Shown here one piece after another: positions 13,806-27,900 of a stretch of 64,000 nt of DNA. Positions within the stretch are counted from its first letter, which is position 1. Each line of letters starts with the position of its first letter. Position numbers and translations under genes: made by a program. This DNA comes from Trichoplax sp. H2 (lineage: Eukaryota > Placozoa > Uniplacotomia > Trichoplacea): assembly GCA_003344405.1 (NCBI GenBank), contig NOWV01000023.1, forward strand, positions 724,405 through 788,404, written 5' to 3'. The notes beneath the pieces are model-generated. The model searched no databases. It had not been told where the DNA came from and saw only the letters and a program-made list of their open reading frames with translations.

Positions 13806-16800
13806 ATGTCTGAAAATCATATTTATGATGATTCTATCAGGCCTGAATACTCGTATAGTCAGTATATGGCACCACAATTATACGTTACCATTCCTGAAGA
13901 ATCGGTTAGCACTTCAGTAGAGCTTTACTTCAAAACTTGAATTAATATTTAAATAATTTATGAAAATGTCATATAATTCTACTCTTCAGCTGCTAATTGA
14001 CATATTTGTAAAATGATATTCATTTCTTTTAAAGTCAAAGCCCACGTTTAAATTCGCCAAATATCTAGGAATTCGTCAAGAGGCGGATAAAAATCTTTCG
14101 GCAACGCTTCAGGTATAGACAATCAAGATCCAAATACAATAATTAGCCCTACTTAGCACTGAAATTTAATCGCGAATATTCTAGGAAAATCAAATAATAA
14201 TAGATCACATTTATCAATTTCTTTCAAAAAAGTTACATAAAATACTGTAAAATCATTTTTTAAATTTATCAGCTAGTAAATTAATCAAAATACTTACATC
14301 TAAAATTTAACACTCAATGTCTACCACTATTTCTATCTCAACAGTATGAATTGATAGGCTTTTAAATCATAAATTGTGCTATATCTTTCAAATATAAGTA
14401 AATCTAGTTTACAATTTTATATGAAATTGCAAAAGTATATTGTAGGTAAAGAAGACAACCTAAATTTATTTTTAAACTCAAATTAGATTCAAAATTGGCA
14501 TGGCCCGGTTAGAATTTACACCATGCTGGCTGAGTCATCTACAAGTTCATCTCCATTACCGCATTACAATATGCTTTGCCCTCTAATGAGGGAAAACATG
14601 CAAACTTTTGACGAAAATGGTCAATTTCGTACTATACTTCCAGGAGAAACTGTTAGCGTTATCATCAATTATTACAATGATGCCTCGACTTTAACGCACA
14701 CGTATGATAATATATCGATATTTAAATCAAGTAAGCTTTCGAAGCGGTTAATTCTCTAATTTTTCGAATATTGTTACGTAGATTATCCGATCTTGTTGTG
14801 GTTAAGCAAGAAAAAGAGAACAAGGAAAATTCACTGATTAAAAATTTAAGAACGTTCATGGAGGTTACACGTAAATTGCCATACAATATCCTTGAAGAGA
14901 ATGTCTTCACTAGATCATGGAGCGTTGCTTCTGGTAAGGAATTAGTTGATCACAGTTAATATCTCTCTAATTCTGCGTGGTATGATCGTTATATTTTTAT
15001 AACCGTAAAACAAAAGCAAAATCCTCAGTTCGTTTCGAAGTAAATCGAAATGTCAAAGATAATTGATCTGTGCTATTTCAAGCCTCGCACTTCAAAATGG
15101 TTGCGAGGATAATTTTATTAAAATAGATTTTTTGTTCATTAGTTCTTGCATAACTTAATTAATTCAAGCAGACAAAATGACTAATAGATTGAACTAGCAT
15201 TATGTAGGAGGCAGTACAATCAATCAAAGCAAGATTAATGATGTACTAATGTTGTGATTATGATGTATAGCTAAATTATATATTAGTAGCTCTCTTTGTT
15301 TATTTATATTGCAATATATTTGATTAAGGATTAATACATTTTTTAGTCGTTTAAGCATTATTTACTTATGCTTTTACAGGTACAATGCCGGAAGAATATG
15401 TTAATTGCATAGTCAAAAATGAACTCAAAAATTTAGAAGATGATAAAGCGAAATTAATGTTTTACGTGGAATTCTTAAATGAAAGAATTCAACTTGAACC
15501 TGCAACTACGATTATTTGCAGCCAAACATTTCAAGATAGTAAGGCAATTACGTTTATCTGCAACTAGAAACGTTATTAATTATGCTATTTATTCTGAATT
15601 ATTTTAAAACGTAGAACTCATTTTCGACGATTAATTAAATAAATAATAAAAATCAGCTATTACATAGGTAAATTGAAAACTCTAATCATCATCATTAATT
15701 CGCACAGGTAGTGTAAAATGGCGCTTAGCTCGAATCTCTCCTGATAATGGTCTGTCTACAAATTTCACAAAAGTGATGATTGCCCTTGAAGGAAAATTCA
15801 ATATAGACAATAACAAACCAGAAGTATTTATAGTTGATCCTGGTAAATATATTTTACCTGTTCTATTTATCGTGCGTAACTCACGCACCATGCATGCATA
15901 CTCATAGAAAATTCTATTAAATCACTTCAAATGTCCCCTTTCTAGCTATTACTTTATTTCAGTAACATGATCTCAGTTTAGCTAGAGCACTGCAGTTACT
16001 TATAATACAGACCGCTTTTTGCATAATAACTTATTATATTATAATTAATTTGTTTATTACTTTCTCTAGCAACAGATTATGTTCTCAAGAAGATTCCTTT
16101 CGAACATATTAATATCATTCATGAGGTAAAGCCAGAAATTACTTTAAGTTACAAAATACGAGAATATTCAAATCGTGATATATAAATTGGCTATATTATC
16201 AATTAAGTAGACTTATTGATATTAACTTAAAAACTACCGGTAATAATCGTAAAATTAAATTAAACTAAATCATTTTCAGATAATTAAAATACTTCTTAAA
16301 ATTTTCGGATAGCTAACTTTCTCTTATTTTCATGGTCCGTTAAAATAATTACTTCATACCTGATTTTTATTGCATATTATTAGAATTGTATTACTATTAT
16401 GATGCATCCACTTCATGATTCGATATTGCCCAAGCGAGTTTGGATTAAGCTACGGTCCACAAAAAATTTAACTTTAGAAAGTAATTACTTGCAATTTACC
16501 TACTTTGGATCGACAATGATCGATACTGAGAGATCTACTATACAGCGTAAGTAGTAACATGCAAATCTGTTTACACTCCTTATCATTTTGAAACTGTATA
16601 AAAATAAAAGCTATAATATTCATAATAATGGAAAACAGCTACTAATTACTTGATGAATTGTATAAATAAATAATTCATAAAGTGCACGTAATTCGAAAAT
16701 TTGAAAAGAAATTAAATTTAAATTAAAATCAGAATAATAACCTACTTGACTAAACTTACGATTTCTATATCTTAGAATACATTTGGAACAGCGAAATTGG

Positions 16801-19800
16801 CCTGCCGCAATTTCATCAATTTTATGAAGCAAATCAGCATATGGATTATTCCTCTTCGAACGTGAGAATGATGAATAATTTCGGCAGTGATTCTAATAAC
16901 AATTTCCAAAGTATGAGTGAAGATCCGAATCTTAGATCAGGTACATACTCCAACTCAATATATTGTTAGCAGATCTAGCAACTTTATATGCTCTATTAGT
17001 CAATCATTAATAACAAAAGATAACTGGTATCTTTTTTATCATCTTACATGATAACTACAATTGCCAATAATTAATTTATTGCATTATCCAATTATTTTCT
17101 CCATTAATCCAAACACAAGACGTTATATCTTTAATTTTCTTCATGCTCTGCATTAATTTATAACAATTACATTGCATTTTTCGATAACGATATCAACTTT
17201 AATACTGGTTCATAGTTCAACAAAAAATTAAAGACTTGAAAGTTAGTAAGTCACAGGATAAAGATAATAATTTTAACAGTGGCTCCGGCAGTGCATATCA
17301 TTCCAGCCTTCATGGTAATTCAGGAAATCAATCTAAAGGTAAGTTGTAACCGTTCGTATTCTGATAGTTTTATTTGGAAATAGTTGGCAATAGTACTAGA
17401 TTAAGATAAGTATCCTAGTATTTATGAAACCTTTGCTCTTCAGTATCTACTATCTTTCATACAATGAGCGATAATAATCCTGGCTATACGCGTAGCATTA
17501 ATTAAATCTATTTTAAACTTTATATTAGTTCAAGATAGTATGAAAGATGAAAAAATGATTAATCAACAGCAAGAATCTGCCAATAAGGACAGTGCCTATG
17601 TAAGTGAATTCGATCCCACGACCTCATCAAACTGTTCAGTTGTTCAACCTGAAGGTACGTCATAAAAGTATTCTGCTATTTTCGTTACGAGTAGTAGTAA
17701 CAAAATCTTTTTTAATCTGCATAATAGTTCGAGATGGAATGGAATACAAAAAAATAACTAATCTACAGAACAACTACAATAATGTTGACAGTGCCTATGG
17801 TAGTGAATGGGATCCCGCGGCCTCATTAAGCCATGCAGAAGTTCAGTCTAGAGGTAGGTCATAAATGTATTCTACTATTTTCATTAAGGAATTGTTAGGA
17901 TCATTACTAAAATTGAATAGATTCTCTAGTATTTATGAAACTTTTGCATGGTAATCTCTACTATCTTTGCAGGCAAGCAGTATACCTCAAATCTTGAAGA
18001 AAGTAGCGCACGTGCCTTGGATTGTAGCATTGATAGCAGTAACGATATTAAAAGGTGCTCCAATACCAATCAGAAAAGTAATACCACATCGAAAATTCAA
18101 AGTGAGAAATTCCAGTCTTTCGATGACTAATAAGATCATGAATTAATTAATTGCTATATATGTATTTTGAACCATCACATAGTACTAATTCATCTACTGT
18201 ATTATTTAAGACGAAACGTATTCATTTCGATTATTTCACTTTTGATAGCCTTGAATACGAACAAGTTTGTCAATCGGGAAAACATTTTACTGCGTCATAT
18301 GGCTTTGCAACAGAGAAAGAGGACTTTCCTAAATGCGGCAATGTTACTAGATTTTGCAAAAACTAACGATATTGAGAAAGTTATAACAGCTAATTTGCGT
18401 TATTGTGCCGTAAAAGATAAAAATGGCAATACGTAAGTGCTTTAGCTAACTTGCATTATTAAGGAACTATATAAGATCTTGGAGAATAAGCTATAGCTAA
18501 TTTATTATCACTTTAAGAAAAACCGTAAATCCTCACTATGCTGATTAATCTTGTCTTGCAGCAAGTATACAATGCTAACGAATTTATTTCTATAACAGCC
18601 CACTTCACATAGCTATTATAAATCATAATGAAGATTTAGCAATCCGCTTTATTCAATGCATGAAGAAACAACCAAATCTTTTCAACATACGAAATAACAT
18701 CTACCAGGTATACGGCAGTTTCTAAATTTTAAATTAGTATGCATACTTACAGGAAATGTACCAACTAATGGAATGGAATGTTATGGAATTGCTCATGCAT
18801 CTGTCATCACCTTTAATAGACATCATTACATTTAGCGGCAAATATGGGCAAAAGTAAAATTGCTCTTCAGCTTGTCTGTGCTGGAGCCTGCGTATATTTG
18901 TGTGATCGTAATGGTGATACCCCTCTCCATATTGCATGTCGGCGCGGAGATCTTGAATGTGTAAGAGTGTTGCTACAGCGAACCAAAAGCGAGCAAGGGA
19001 GAATAATTCTGTCCTATCCCGAATATGAAGAATATAATCACGGAGGTAAATAGTAGATTAATGATCGCATCAATAGTGATAGCTACAAATTGGATTAAAA
19101 GTTATAACTATTAGATACTCTAAGATGTCACCTTAATAACCTAATATTTACAATATAGGGAATACACCACTTCATTTAGCTATAAAAAGCGGAAGTGCAG
19201 CAATTATTAAATTATTTCGTGACGAATATGGATTTAGGCTAAATATCAAGGTAGGTTGTAAAATTTCTATTAATTTTATGGTAAATCTAAAAATTGCTCA
19301 TATTCGACATAAGCTAACATTAAGTAAATAAATTTTGTTATATTCTTTCAATGTAGGAAAAAAATTTCGGGAATTCACCATTGCATCTAGCTGTTATGTG
19401 TGATAGTAAGCCTATTGCCCAACAATTAATCAAGGTAAATTTATAGAGGATAATAAACAATGCATGAAGTTAATTATTAAAGAAATATTTCAACTTTCAT
19501 TAGTACTTAATTTATTAATATTACTGTTCTTCTACGATGGCAAGGCTGGGGCAGACGTTAACATAAAAAATTGCCGTGGAAACACTCCACTTCATGTTGC
19601 CTCATTTTTGAATTTGCAAGATATGATTTATTTGTTAATTGAACATCATGCTGATGTCTCTATTGCTAACAACGAAATGGAGAAACCGATTAAGCTTTGT
19701 TCTGAAGACTTGGTAAGCGATTAGTTAAGTAGTTAAGTCATGGTTATACATGTGGAATATGTAAAGATGATCTATTCTAACAATTTAACATAATTAATTT

Positions 19801-19952
19801 GTAGTTTTTGCAGTACCTTTTCCAATATATTCACAAACGCAATCATAATTCAGTAAACAATAACTAATAATTCTTTAAAATTTGTTTCTTTAATGCAGAG
19901 TGATGAACTTAGAATCTTAAATGAGCAATCAAACAGTACGATGGTATTTTAA
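13806..19952 (+). CDS. NFKB: Gene A: NF-kB p100/p105-type protein (RHD plus ankyrin repeats)
   Basis: Twenty exons: 13806-13904, 14035-14112, 14487-14701, 14782-14933, 15380-15538, 15708-15842, 16070-16125, 16384-16546, 16776-16940, 17216-17338, 17529-17654, 17728-17853, 17973-18101, 18249-18432, 18599-18707, 18820-19045, 19159-19250, 19357-19434, 19545-19712, 19899-19952. They sum to 878 aa. RHD-N is ~25-235 (start LYVTIPEES, then IQNWHGPVRIYTML). The TIG/dimerisation half is ~236-350 and ends with VWIKLRSTKNLTL and LQFTYFG. A Ser/Asn/Gln-rich linker (353-575) follows, then six ankyrin repeats (TPLHIAI, TSLHLAA, TPLHIAC, TPLHLAI, SPLHLAV, TPLHVAS). The only basic cluster is QQRKRTF just before the ankyrins, a possible NLS. 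No death domain: the protein stops soon after repeat 6. The family binds kappa-B DNA as dimers, and the ankyrins hold it in the cytoplasm. The recognition loop is unusual (TFKFAKYLG, not RFRYxCEG). Confidence 0.9.
17216..17853 (+). repeat. Tandemly duplicated linker exons inside gene A
   Basis: Exons 10, 11 and 12 (123, 126 and 126 nt) all start and end in phase 1, all begin with Val and all carry an (x)SAY(x)S core: GSAYHS, DSAYVS (469-474) and DSAYGS (511-516). The last two cores are exactly 42 residues apart, one exon length, and continue as SEFDP and SEWDP. This is exon duplication in the RHD-ankyrin linker. The DSAxxS shape resembles the DSGxxS phosphodegron of IkB/p105; the functional reading is inference. 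Confidence 0.8.
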
Positions 19953-22900
19953 TTAAATTTAAATGTACCGGTGGCTGACCGTAACCAATAGCTAATGCCT
20001 TCGGCCCTTTGAATTTTTTACAACATTAAGATCTATACTTTAGATCTAACTTTCAATCAATCAAGAATAGTTGAATATAATATCATTACTTAGGTTGTAT
20101 AACTAAAGTAAGTTTAAAAATGACTATAATGTATCACCTCAATAGTAATGCTAATATGATCACAGAAATTTTCTGTAAGTATATCTAAATAGCTTAATAA
20201 ACTTTCAGAAGGACTAATTATGTAGGCTCGCTAGTTTAAATCGAAAGAAAGTGAGTATGGGCACTACGGTATTTAAGAGAATAATACAGCACCATTAGCG
20301 TTGTATTAAGTAATAGAGTAAATATCAGATAGTTTTTGCGAAGTCATGAAATGTATACTTTATTTATTCGAAAAAAATTTTATAAATTTATATAATGTAT
20401 TATCTTTCACTGTGTACTTTTACAATTCCAGTATTCTTTACACGTCAGCGTAAAAATAATAAAAAGTTATCAATTTTTCACATTAAAATACTCCTCTGTT
20501 TCTGCATCTAATGTACACTTATTTTAAATGGGCATAACTCCTTACTAATCTATAATTTCATATTGGGTTTTTTTCTTAAACTACAATGAAATTGTATCTC
20601 GTGTCTTATTCATAGACCTAATACATAAATTTCTACCTATTTCAAGCTACTAAAGTCTTTATTAGTCCTTACTATCAAGAAACCCGGATATTTAAGCTCA
20701 AATTTAATCGTAATTTACATGTATTCATTGCGATGAAAACAAAGCATCTTTCCAACAAACGCTACAGTAAACATTTAAGAGCAAGATCAGAAAGAATAAA
20801 GCATGCAGTTATAGAATTTTATTAGTTTAGGATTGTCCTTAGCTAGTTTGTCGGACGATCTGTAAAGAGAGCTAAGTCTCTCTATGATAAATTTTTGTAA
20901 TTGTGATAAACCTGGCTTGATATAGAAGTTACATATCTAGCTAATGCAACATTACATTCTTGAATCTAATTGTTCTCGTTCGCTCAGTTTTACGTCAATA
21001 CACCGATATTTCGTAATGTGATTGATAATCTAGAAAGTTATATTTCGTAATACTTTACATATCGAAATATTCCTTGCGATCGTGAATTTTTCTCAATAAT
21101 ATGCGTATCAAATTTAATATAATTTCGATTAGCATTGGAATACTGGCTTAATATAGGTATTGCTAACCGTATTATAACTTGCAATTTAATGCAAAATTGA
21201 AGTCGTTCACCCATTATAGTATTTTATGCAGTCAGATGCTGCACCTAAGTCATTTTGCTGATGTAATTCCTTCTTCTGAATAAGATAGGTAGCCCATTAG
21301 AAAATATTAGACGAATATAATGTAAGGGAGAATTGTAATTTAATAGCTCTCTAATCGGATAATTAATTATTAATGTTAACAGCCGGATTTAGAATTAGTT
21401 TAAATAATACTGGATAGTAGTCGCGAATTTAAGCTATCTACTTTAGGAAGTTAATCACCTTATAAATTGCAGTCAATATAATCAGCAGCTTGGTTACTAA
21501 CTATGAATATCTTTTATTTATTGAACAGAAGGTACTGTTTCCGTATTGCATTAGAATTCGGTGTCAAATTTAGTTTGAAGTCATACATTCTAACTAGTCA
21601 TTTCATTGTGTGTTTCTTTCCAACGTAACAATCCAAAAGTGAACGTGGGTCTCAGTAATAGCCTAGCTATTGCAACACAATAATGAGCTCGCAAACGACC
21701 TGTAGCGAAAATCCCCGTTTATTTTACAATCCAAGCGCATTTATATTCATCGAATACATACTGTACAGTATTGGTTCTACCGTTCGTAAAGATACGCAAT
21801 ACGCCTACGGTTCAGAATACAAACGTCACCAACAAACATCCGGTACATTCTGAACTTGAGTCCGTACTGTACCATTATTATACACATTTCTCCATATTCA
21901 ATTAGTCATTGCCAGCAGCATATAGAACTTATATATTACAAACGTAACATTATGCTATTTTCGAAATTAGGCAATGAATCGAAATTCTATCCTATATTTT
22001 CTTATTAAGTTGAAGTGATTTTATCGGTGTCCTCGCAAGGGTTTTGATAATAAAAAAGTAATACGAGATAATTATAGCTATAAATTTCAGGAAAATGGGA
22101 AAAAATTCTTATATATGATTGTCGACATAAAAATTTAATTTACTCGACGAAATATGAATGCAATGCGTAGTAGCTCGAATTAATGAATGAAATATATGAA
22201 TTAGCAATTTTTTTAGGTTATAATCTAGTGCCTTAATTCAAGATATTTCATTGTACAAGTTATAGAATTTGTAAAATTCTATAACTTGCGTTTAACTAGA
22301 TTTTATTTAAAATTAAAATATTTGTATTAGGATGGCGTCTATATCTTCCTCGGGGTAACACTACTTAATGAAAATATCCAAGTGTTATTCCATTATTTGT
22401 TAAACTTTGGAAATTCGTTATTTCCAGGAAAAGTCACTAATAAACAAATGAGAGTCATAACTAACTAAAATAAATAAACAGCACGAAATTTAGCAAATTA
22501 AACGAGAAATTTACCAGTCATCAAATTCACCGCGATAACTATTATACGTAATTACTTTTACCTAATTTATAATATAGATACATTATTAATAGAAACCCTT
22601 TTGTCAACAATTCAGTGTTGATATCTTCTATGTTATTAATGCAGTTCTTGACTTAAGATTTCTACTGCAAGGTCAAAATAGGCTTTTGTAATAGTTAGTA
22701 ATATATTATTATGTAGAGTGATAACTTTTTTCTCTGTTAATTTATCCTATCTTAATCGAATTTGAAGATAAATGGCCTAATATTTCGTTAGATGAAGCAT
22801 AATATTATAGGTACAGATTGGCTTGTAGCTATCTTATAAAGTAAAATCTGCTTTCAATTAACAAGGATAGTTCAGTTAACCCTAGATTACGTTGTGCTGG

Positions 22901-24902
22901 ACTAAAAGACTAAGATCTTAACAGTGATACACGGTAAAATGAAATGAAAAGGTGTGGGTTATGACTTTCGTCTTAGCATTGATTCAGCAATGATCGGTAT
23001 ATTTCATCTGCATTAACGGCTTGCGTTAAATTAAGTACGAGGATTTATCAATAAAAAGCAAACGTATTTAGAAAATGTCTTCTAAAATCGATAACGATTT
23101 TAGTAAACTAACTTTACAAAGATCAATAGTGCCGACGAAATAATCATGTGCTACATAGTGTCGCATCTTAATGATATGATAGCGAGGGAAAAGTGCTCCT
23201 AAATGCAATAGTTGTTACTTCTTCACATTTTATCTATTACTATTGAGACTTATGGGTCATAAATATGTAAGATTTACATCATAAAAATTTATATAGGGTG
23301 GTAGAGGTAGTTATGTGCCAGCTATAAAACGAATTAAACTTAAAATGTGGGAAAGAAATATTTTTCGGAATAATCGATTTCAACAGCCGCCAAGCTACTT
23401 TATGCTCGTGTTTGACTAGCATTAATGTATCTTTCGCGTTATCATCAGAGTTAACTGACGTCTTTAAATTCCAGTCTCTCCTGTAGGCATAATATCATTC
23501 TTTAGGTAAAGCTCTTATTACTGAAATTAAAATTATTATATCTTAAACTTTTCTATAGATTGTACCGGTATTCAGAAAGTACCAATATACTGTATATAGA
23601 AAAGTACTTATGAAACAGTTTTCTTGCTACTGATATAATTATGATTACAGTACACTGGTTCAATTAACTTAGGTAATACAAATGTTGTAACAAGCATATG
23701 GACATTTCCTATCTGATATATTTATATAATATTCAAAGCGAACTATCTTGGCTTAAAATTACAGCCTATATTTCTTCCATTACCAATTTTACAAATAATT
23801 AACTTATATATGTACTCTAATCGTATCAGCAGTATGTTATCTAGCAGCTGAGCAATAACCAATTTGCTATTATTATGAGCTAGATACTGCTTAGAATGTC
23901 GCAAATTTCTTCAATAGCCACAAATTTCGCAAGCGAATTCACATAATCAGCAAAGAAATATATTTGGGCATTTCGCAAATTAACTAGGCATTTCGCGAAT
24001 TGACTGGATTTCGTACTTGGACGGTAACAACCACACTACCTTTGCGTTTTAATTTTAAAAATTTTAAAATATTTTTTCGTACTATCTCGTATACCGTGTT
24101 ATGCATTGTAGTCATAAATGCATCAATGACGTAATACGAAATATACGTGGATATGTAAGCAAAAATGTATCGAATTTGTCAGAGATGAATATATGAATCA
24201 TAGCTTACGCCTCAGCACTTTTTGGAAGGTAAAAGAGATGGACTAGAAGCATAATGATCTAAACCCAATTAAGTTAGTTTATTTATTTTAATGAGATTAA
24301 TGCAGAAACTTATCAGCCATATTGTTTTGGACTAAAATAACTATAATGAAACTTAAATTTTGTAAAAGCCAAGAAAAAAGGTTCTAAAATGCAAAATTGG
24401 TAGCAACATATTAAAGCACAGAAAATGTATTATTTTCCTAAATTTCTAGTCAAAGAACGTGTGAGTATCTCTGTTATTATATGTGTTTACCTTATTCAAA
24501 ATGGGGAAGAAGATTTTCATGAATATATACGTAAATAAAATTACTCACATAAATTAGCTAAAGGTAAATTACTATTATATAAGTTCATAAACAGTATTAT
24601 TCATCAGTATGCAAAAAGAAGAAATACTGCAATATCGCTGATCCGTCAGGTCTAATGTAAATAACTCATCAATATATGTAAATTATAGTCGGAGGGGGCA
24701 CTTTTAACTAAGTGAACTAATTATTGTGGAATTAGATATATCCTATAAATGACCACACATCTATAATTTTCTCGTTTACATTGCCATCGATAAATCAAAT
24801 ATTAGACTAATTTTGATATTATTTTATATACTGCTTGTACGATATCTAGATTTAGATTTATTTTTGTCAAAAACGATAGACTACGTACCGTAATAAAAGG
24901 TA
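19953..24902. other. Five-kilobase gap between NF-kB gene A and RHD gene B
   Basis: AT-rich sequence in which I found no exon chain, no ankyrin or RHD motif and no long open frame. It contains a perfect hairpin at 22256-22288. Upstream regulatory DNA of gene B must lie at its right end. Confidence 0.45.
22256..22288. repeat. Perfect 15-bp stem hairpin
   Basis: CAAGTTATAGAATTT, a 3-nt loop GTA, then the exact reverse complement AAATTCTATAACTTG. It is isolated from any gene model. It could be a foldback remnant of a small transposon or chance in AT-rich DNA. Confidence 0.8.
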
Positions 24903-27900
24903 ATGAACAACTTGCAGAATTTTGAAATATCCATAGTTAAAGAACCGTGGGTAAGTAATAAATTTTATTTTATAAGGTTACTTTTTAATGTAACTGAAGC
25001 AATAGCAGCTTCTTGATAGTAAAGACAAGTACATCAGTGTAAAACAGATTTTTAAGGTGAATACTTACAACTCCATATTTTTATGAAATAAAGAAAGTTA
25101 TTAACAATTGCAAAATATGACAACTCTGTTTTTCATATAAAATTCGCGTTATTTTTATCTACTGTAGATTATCCAAAGACCACGCTATAGCACGGAAGTT
25201 GCAAATGCCACACATGGTCCCATTAAAGGCACGCCAATTATCCAGGTACCACACATTATTTCTATTACGTTATGTATGTTGTTATACTTTATTTGCTGTT
25301 TTACGGTACAAGCAGTTCAAATTGTTGTAATTTTAATATCAATTAGTGTGTTAAAGTCATAGTTTTCATTTCTACTACGATGTATTGCAACATATTCATA
25401 AAGATTTTTACTTAAGCTATCTTGATGGGCATGATCAAATTACATGATAATCTCTTTCGCTGGCTTATTTTAGTATCATGGTATACGAATTTTTTTGGAT
25501 ATTTCCCTGCTATAAATTTTAATTAAGTTAAAATAGCAAGAGGGAAAACAGAGGTGTGATTCCTTATCGTTTGGACAGATCTGACTAATCTATGCTGATA
25601 CTGAGTCTTTTACTGAAATCAAAAGTGCAATCTTAACGTGGGCCTTATTGAGGGCCTGAATTAGTCATCTAGCACATACAGTATAATAGTGCTCTCTGTC
25701 AAGACTGCAAAGCTATCTCTCTTCATTTTCAAAGTCAATAATATTTATACTCAAATAACATAAATACCTATCTTTATGCTCGTCCTATACATATGGTGAG
25801 CGAAATGCAAATCTTATCTGTACTCATGTAAAATTTTTCTACCTTATGGTAGTATATCGATTTACTTGACTCTGGAGCTGGTTATTAAAAATCTCCTGAA
25901 GCAATCAATGCAGCATATTTACGTACCTGGAATAGATTGGATGAGAATCAGTATGCCTGAAATAATTTTACAGTTTACATTTGCTTATAAGAATCAAAAA
26001 TATTAGTAAAATTTGCATCTATTCGACTCATTAAATACGTAATTTCATTCTAAGTTCGCTACAGTACGTAACGTTTACCGTCTAGACCAATCAAGCTATC
26101 GAAATGAGATTTACGAACGACTTAAAATTATCCTACTGCTAATTGATTTATTCTACTACTTAACTACATCGTCCCTTGCATACTAGGTAGAGCAGTTAGT
26201 GGTATTAGACTTCGGTTTATCACTCTAAGGTATTCTAAATTAGACTATTAATTGATTCGATGTGCTAAGATAAAACCTGCCCTAGATTCTCAAACTTACT
26301 AAATTTATGATAATCCTCAATCAATTGAATCCCACCCAACCACCAAAACGAGCAGCGCGGGGGTATTTATACTACTTTTAGCCGACTGTGATTATGGGTT
26401 CATTTCAATAAGTCAGTGTATAAGATTCTTACAGTACTTTTTACCTCAAGATTTCTTCATATAAAACGAATAGCTCTAAGGTAGTAATTTCTGCTGAGTA
26501 CTGATTTTTAAAATAGTATTCGTTATATCACTAAGGGTGACCACTGGGCCTTTCAATTCTGATTTGATGTAATATTCAGATGAAAATTGAATAAACATAG
26601 AATCTTTATAGAGTTTTCTACACGGCCATTTTGACTGTTACATTTTCTTATAACGGTTGTTATTGACAGAGCAAGCGATCCTTAGACACGTTATAATGAT
26701 TGGTATAGAATTGACCACAGTACTAAGGACATTGTACCGCACAGTAGATATCTTACAGTACCTGCTAATCTTAACTTGGTTTGTCCATCAACGGGCAGTA
26801 CATTAATTATCATAATGTGCTTTGGACAATTAACTAATCTTAATATAGCATTTCATCGGTGAAAGCATTATTGAAAAGTAGTATTCTGGAAGCATAACTG
26901 TGATATAGTAGTCCCTGGCTATTAACGGGATATACATAATGTCGAATGGTAATACTATCTGTTAATTATTAACAAATGGGTACATTTTCGTAAACCGTCA
27001 GCAAAGCGACGTGAGTTTGTACTAGTTGTATATTAAAGGAGGAAATGCCTACAATCTCCCTTGATATTGTTTGTGCATATACGGCAATATGGGATATGAT
27101 ACAGTACAACATACGAATGAAATTGTGAGAACTCAGACCTAAACGCGCAACCAACATGGTTTAACTATCAATTACGTCTATTTACTGCATACAGCTGTCA
27201 CAGTACGAAGTACCGTAAAGAATTCTATGTCAAAACTTAGTGAATTTTGCAATACATCAATAATATTCTAATCAGCATTNNNNNNNNNNNNNNNNNNNNA
27301 ATTGACCACAGCACTAAGGACATTGTACCGCACAGTAGATATCTTACAGTACCTGCTAATCTTAACTTGGTTTGTCCATCAACGGGCAGTACATTAGTTA
27401 TCATAATGTGCTTTGGACCATTAACTAATCTTAATATAGCATTTCATAGCATTTCATCGGTGAAAGCATTATTGAAAAGTAGTATTCTAGAAGCATAACT
27501 GTGAATATAGTAGTCACAACATACGAAAGAAATTGTGAGAACTCAGACCTAAACGCGCAACCAACATGGTTTAACTATCAATTACGTCTATTTACTGCAT
27601 ACAGCTGTCACAGTACGAAGTACCGTAAAGAATTCTATGTCAAAACTTAGTGAATTTTGCAATACATCAATAATATTCTAATCAGCATTATAGAGTTATC
27701 GGATGTTAATAAAATGTTGTCAAATTATGCAAAGTAAACTAGCAAATGAGTGTTCAATCATAATATTACTACTCAGCAATGGTTAATATAATTTTAATCT
27801 GTCCAGTAGCATTATTCTTCACATTAGGATATGTACAGTGTAGAGCAGATATTATAATTGCCGAATTACTATCAAAGACTGTAATAAGGTTTCATCCGTG

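Noticed and set aside
18151-18366. Two overlapping frames at 18.15-18.44 kb as separate small genes
   Set aside because: The second frame contains exon 14 of gene A, joined in phase to exon 13; the first is its shadow.
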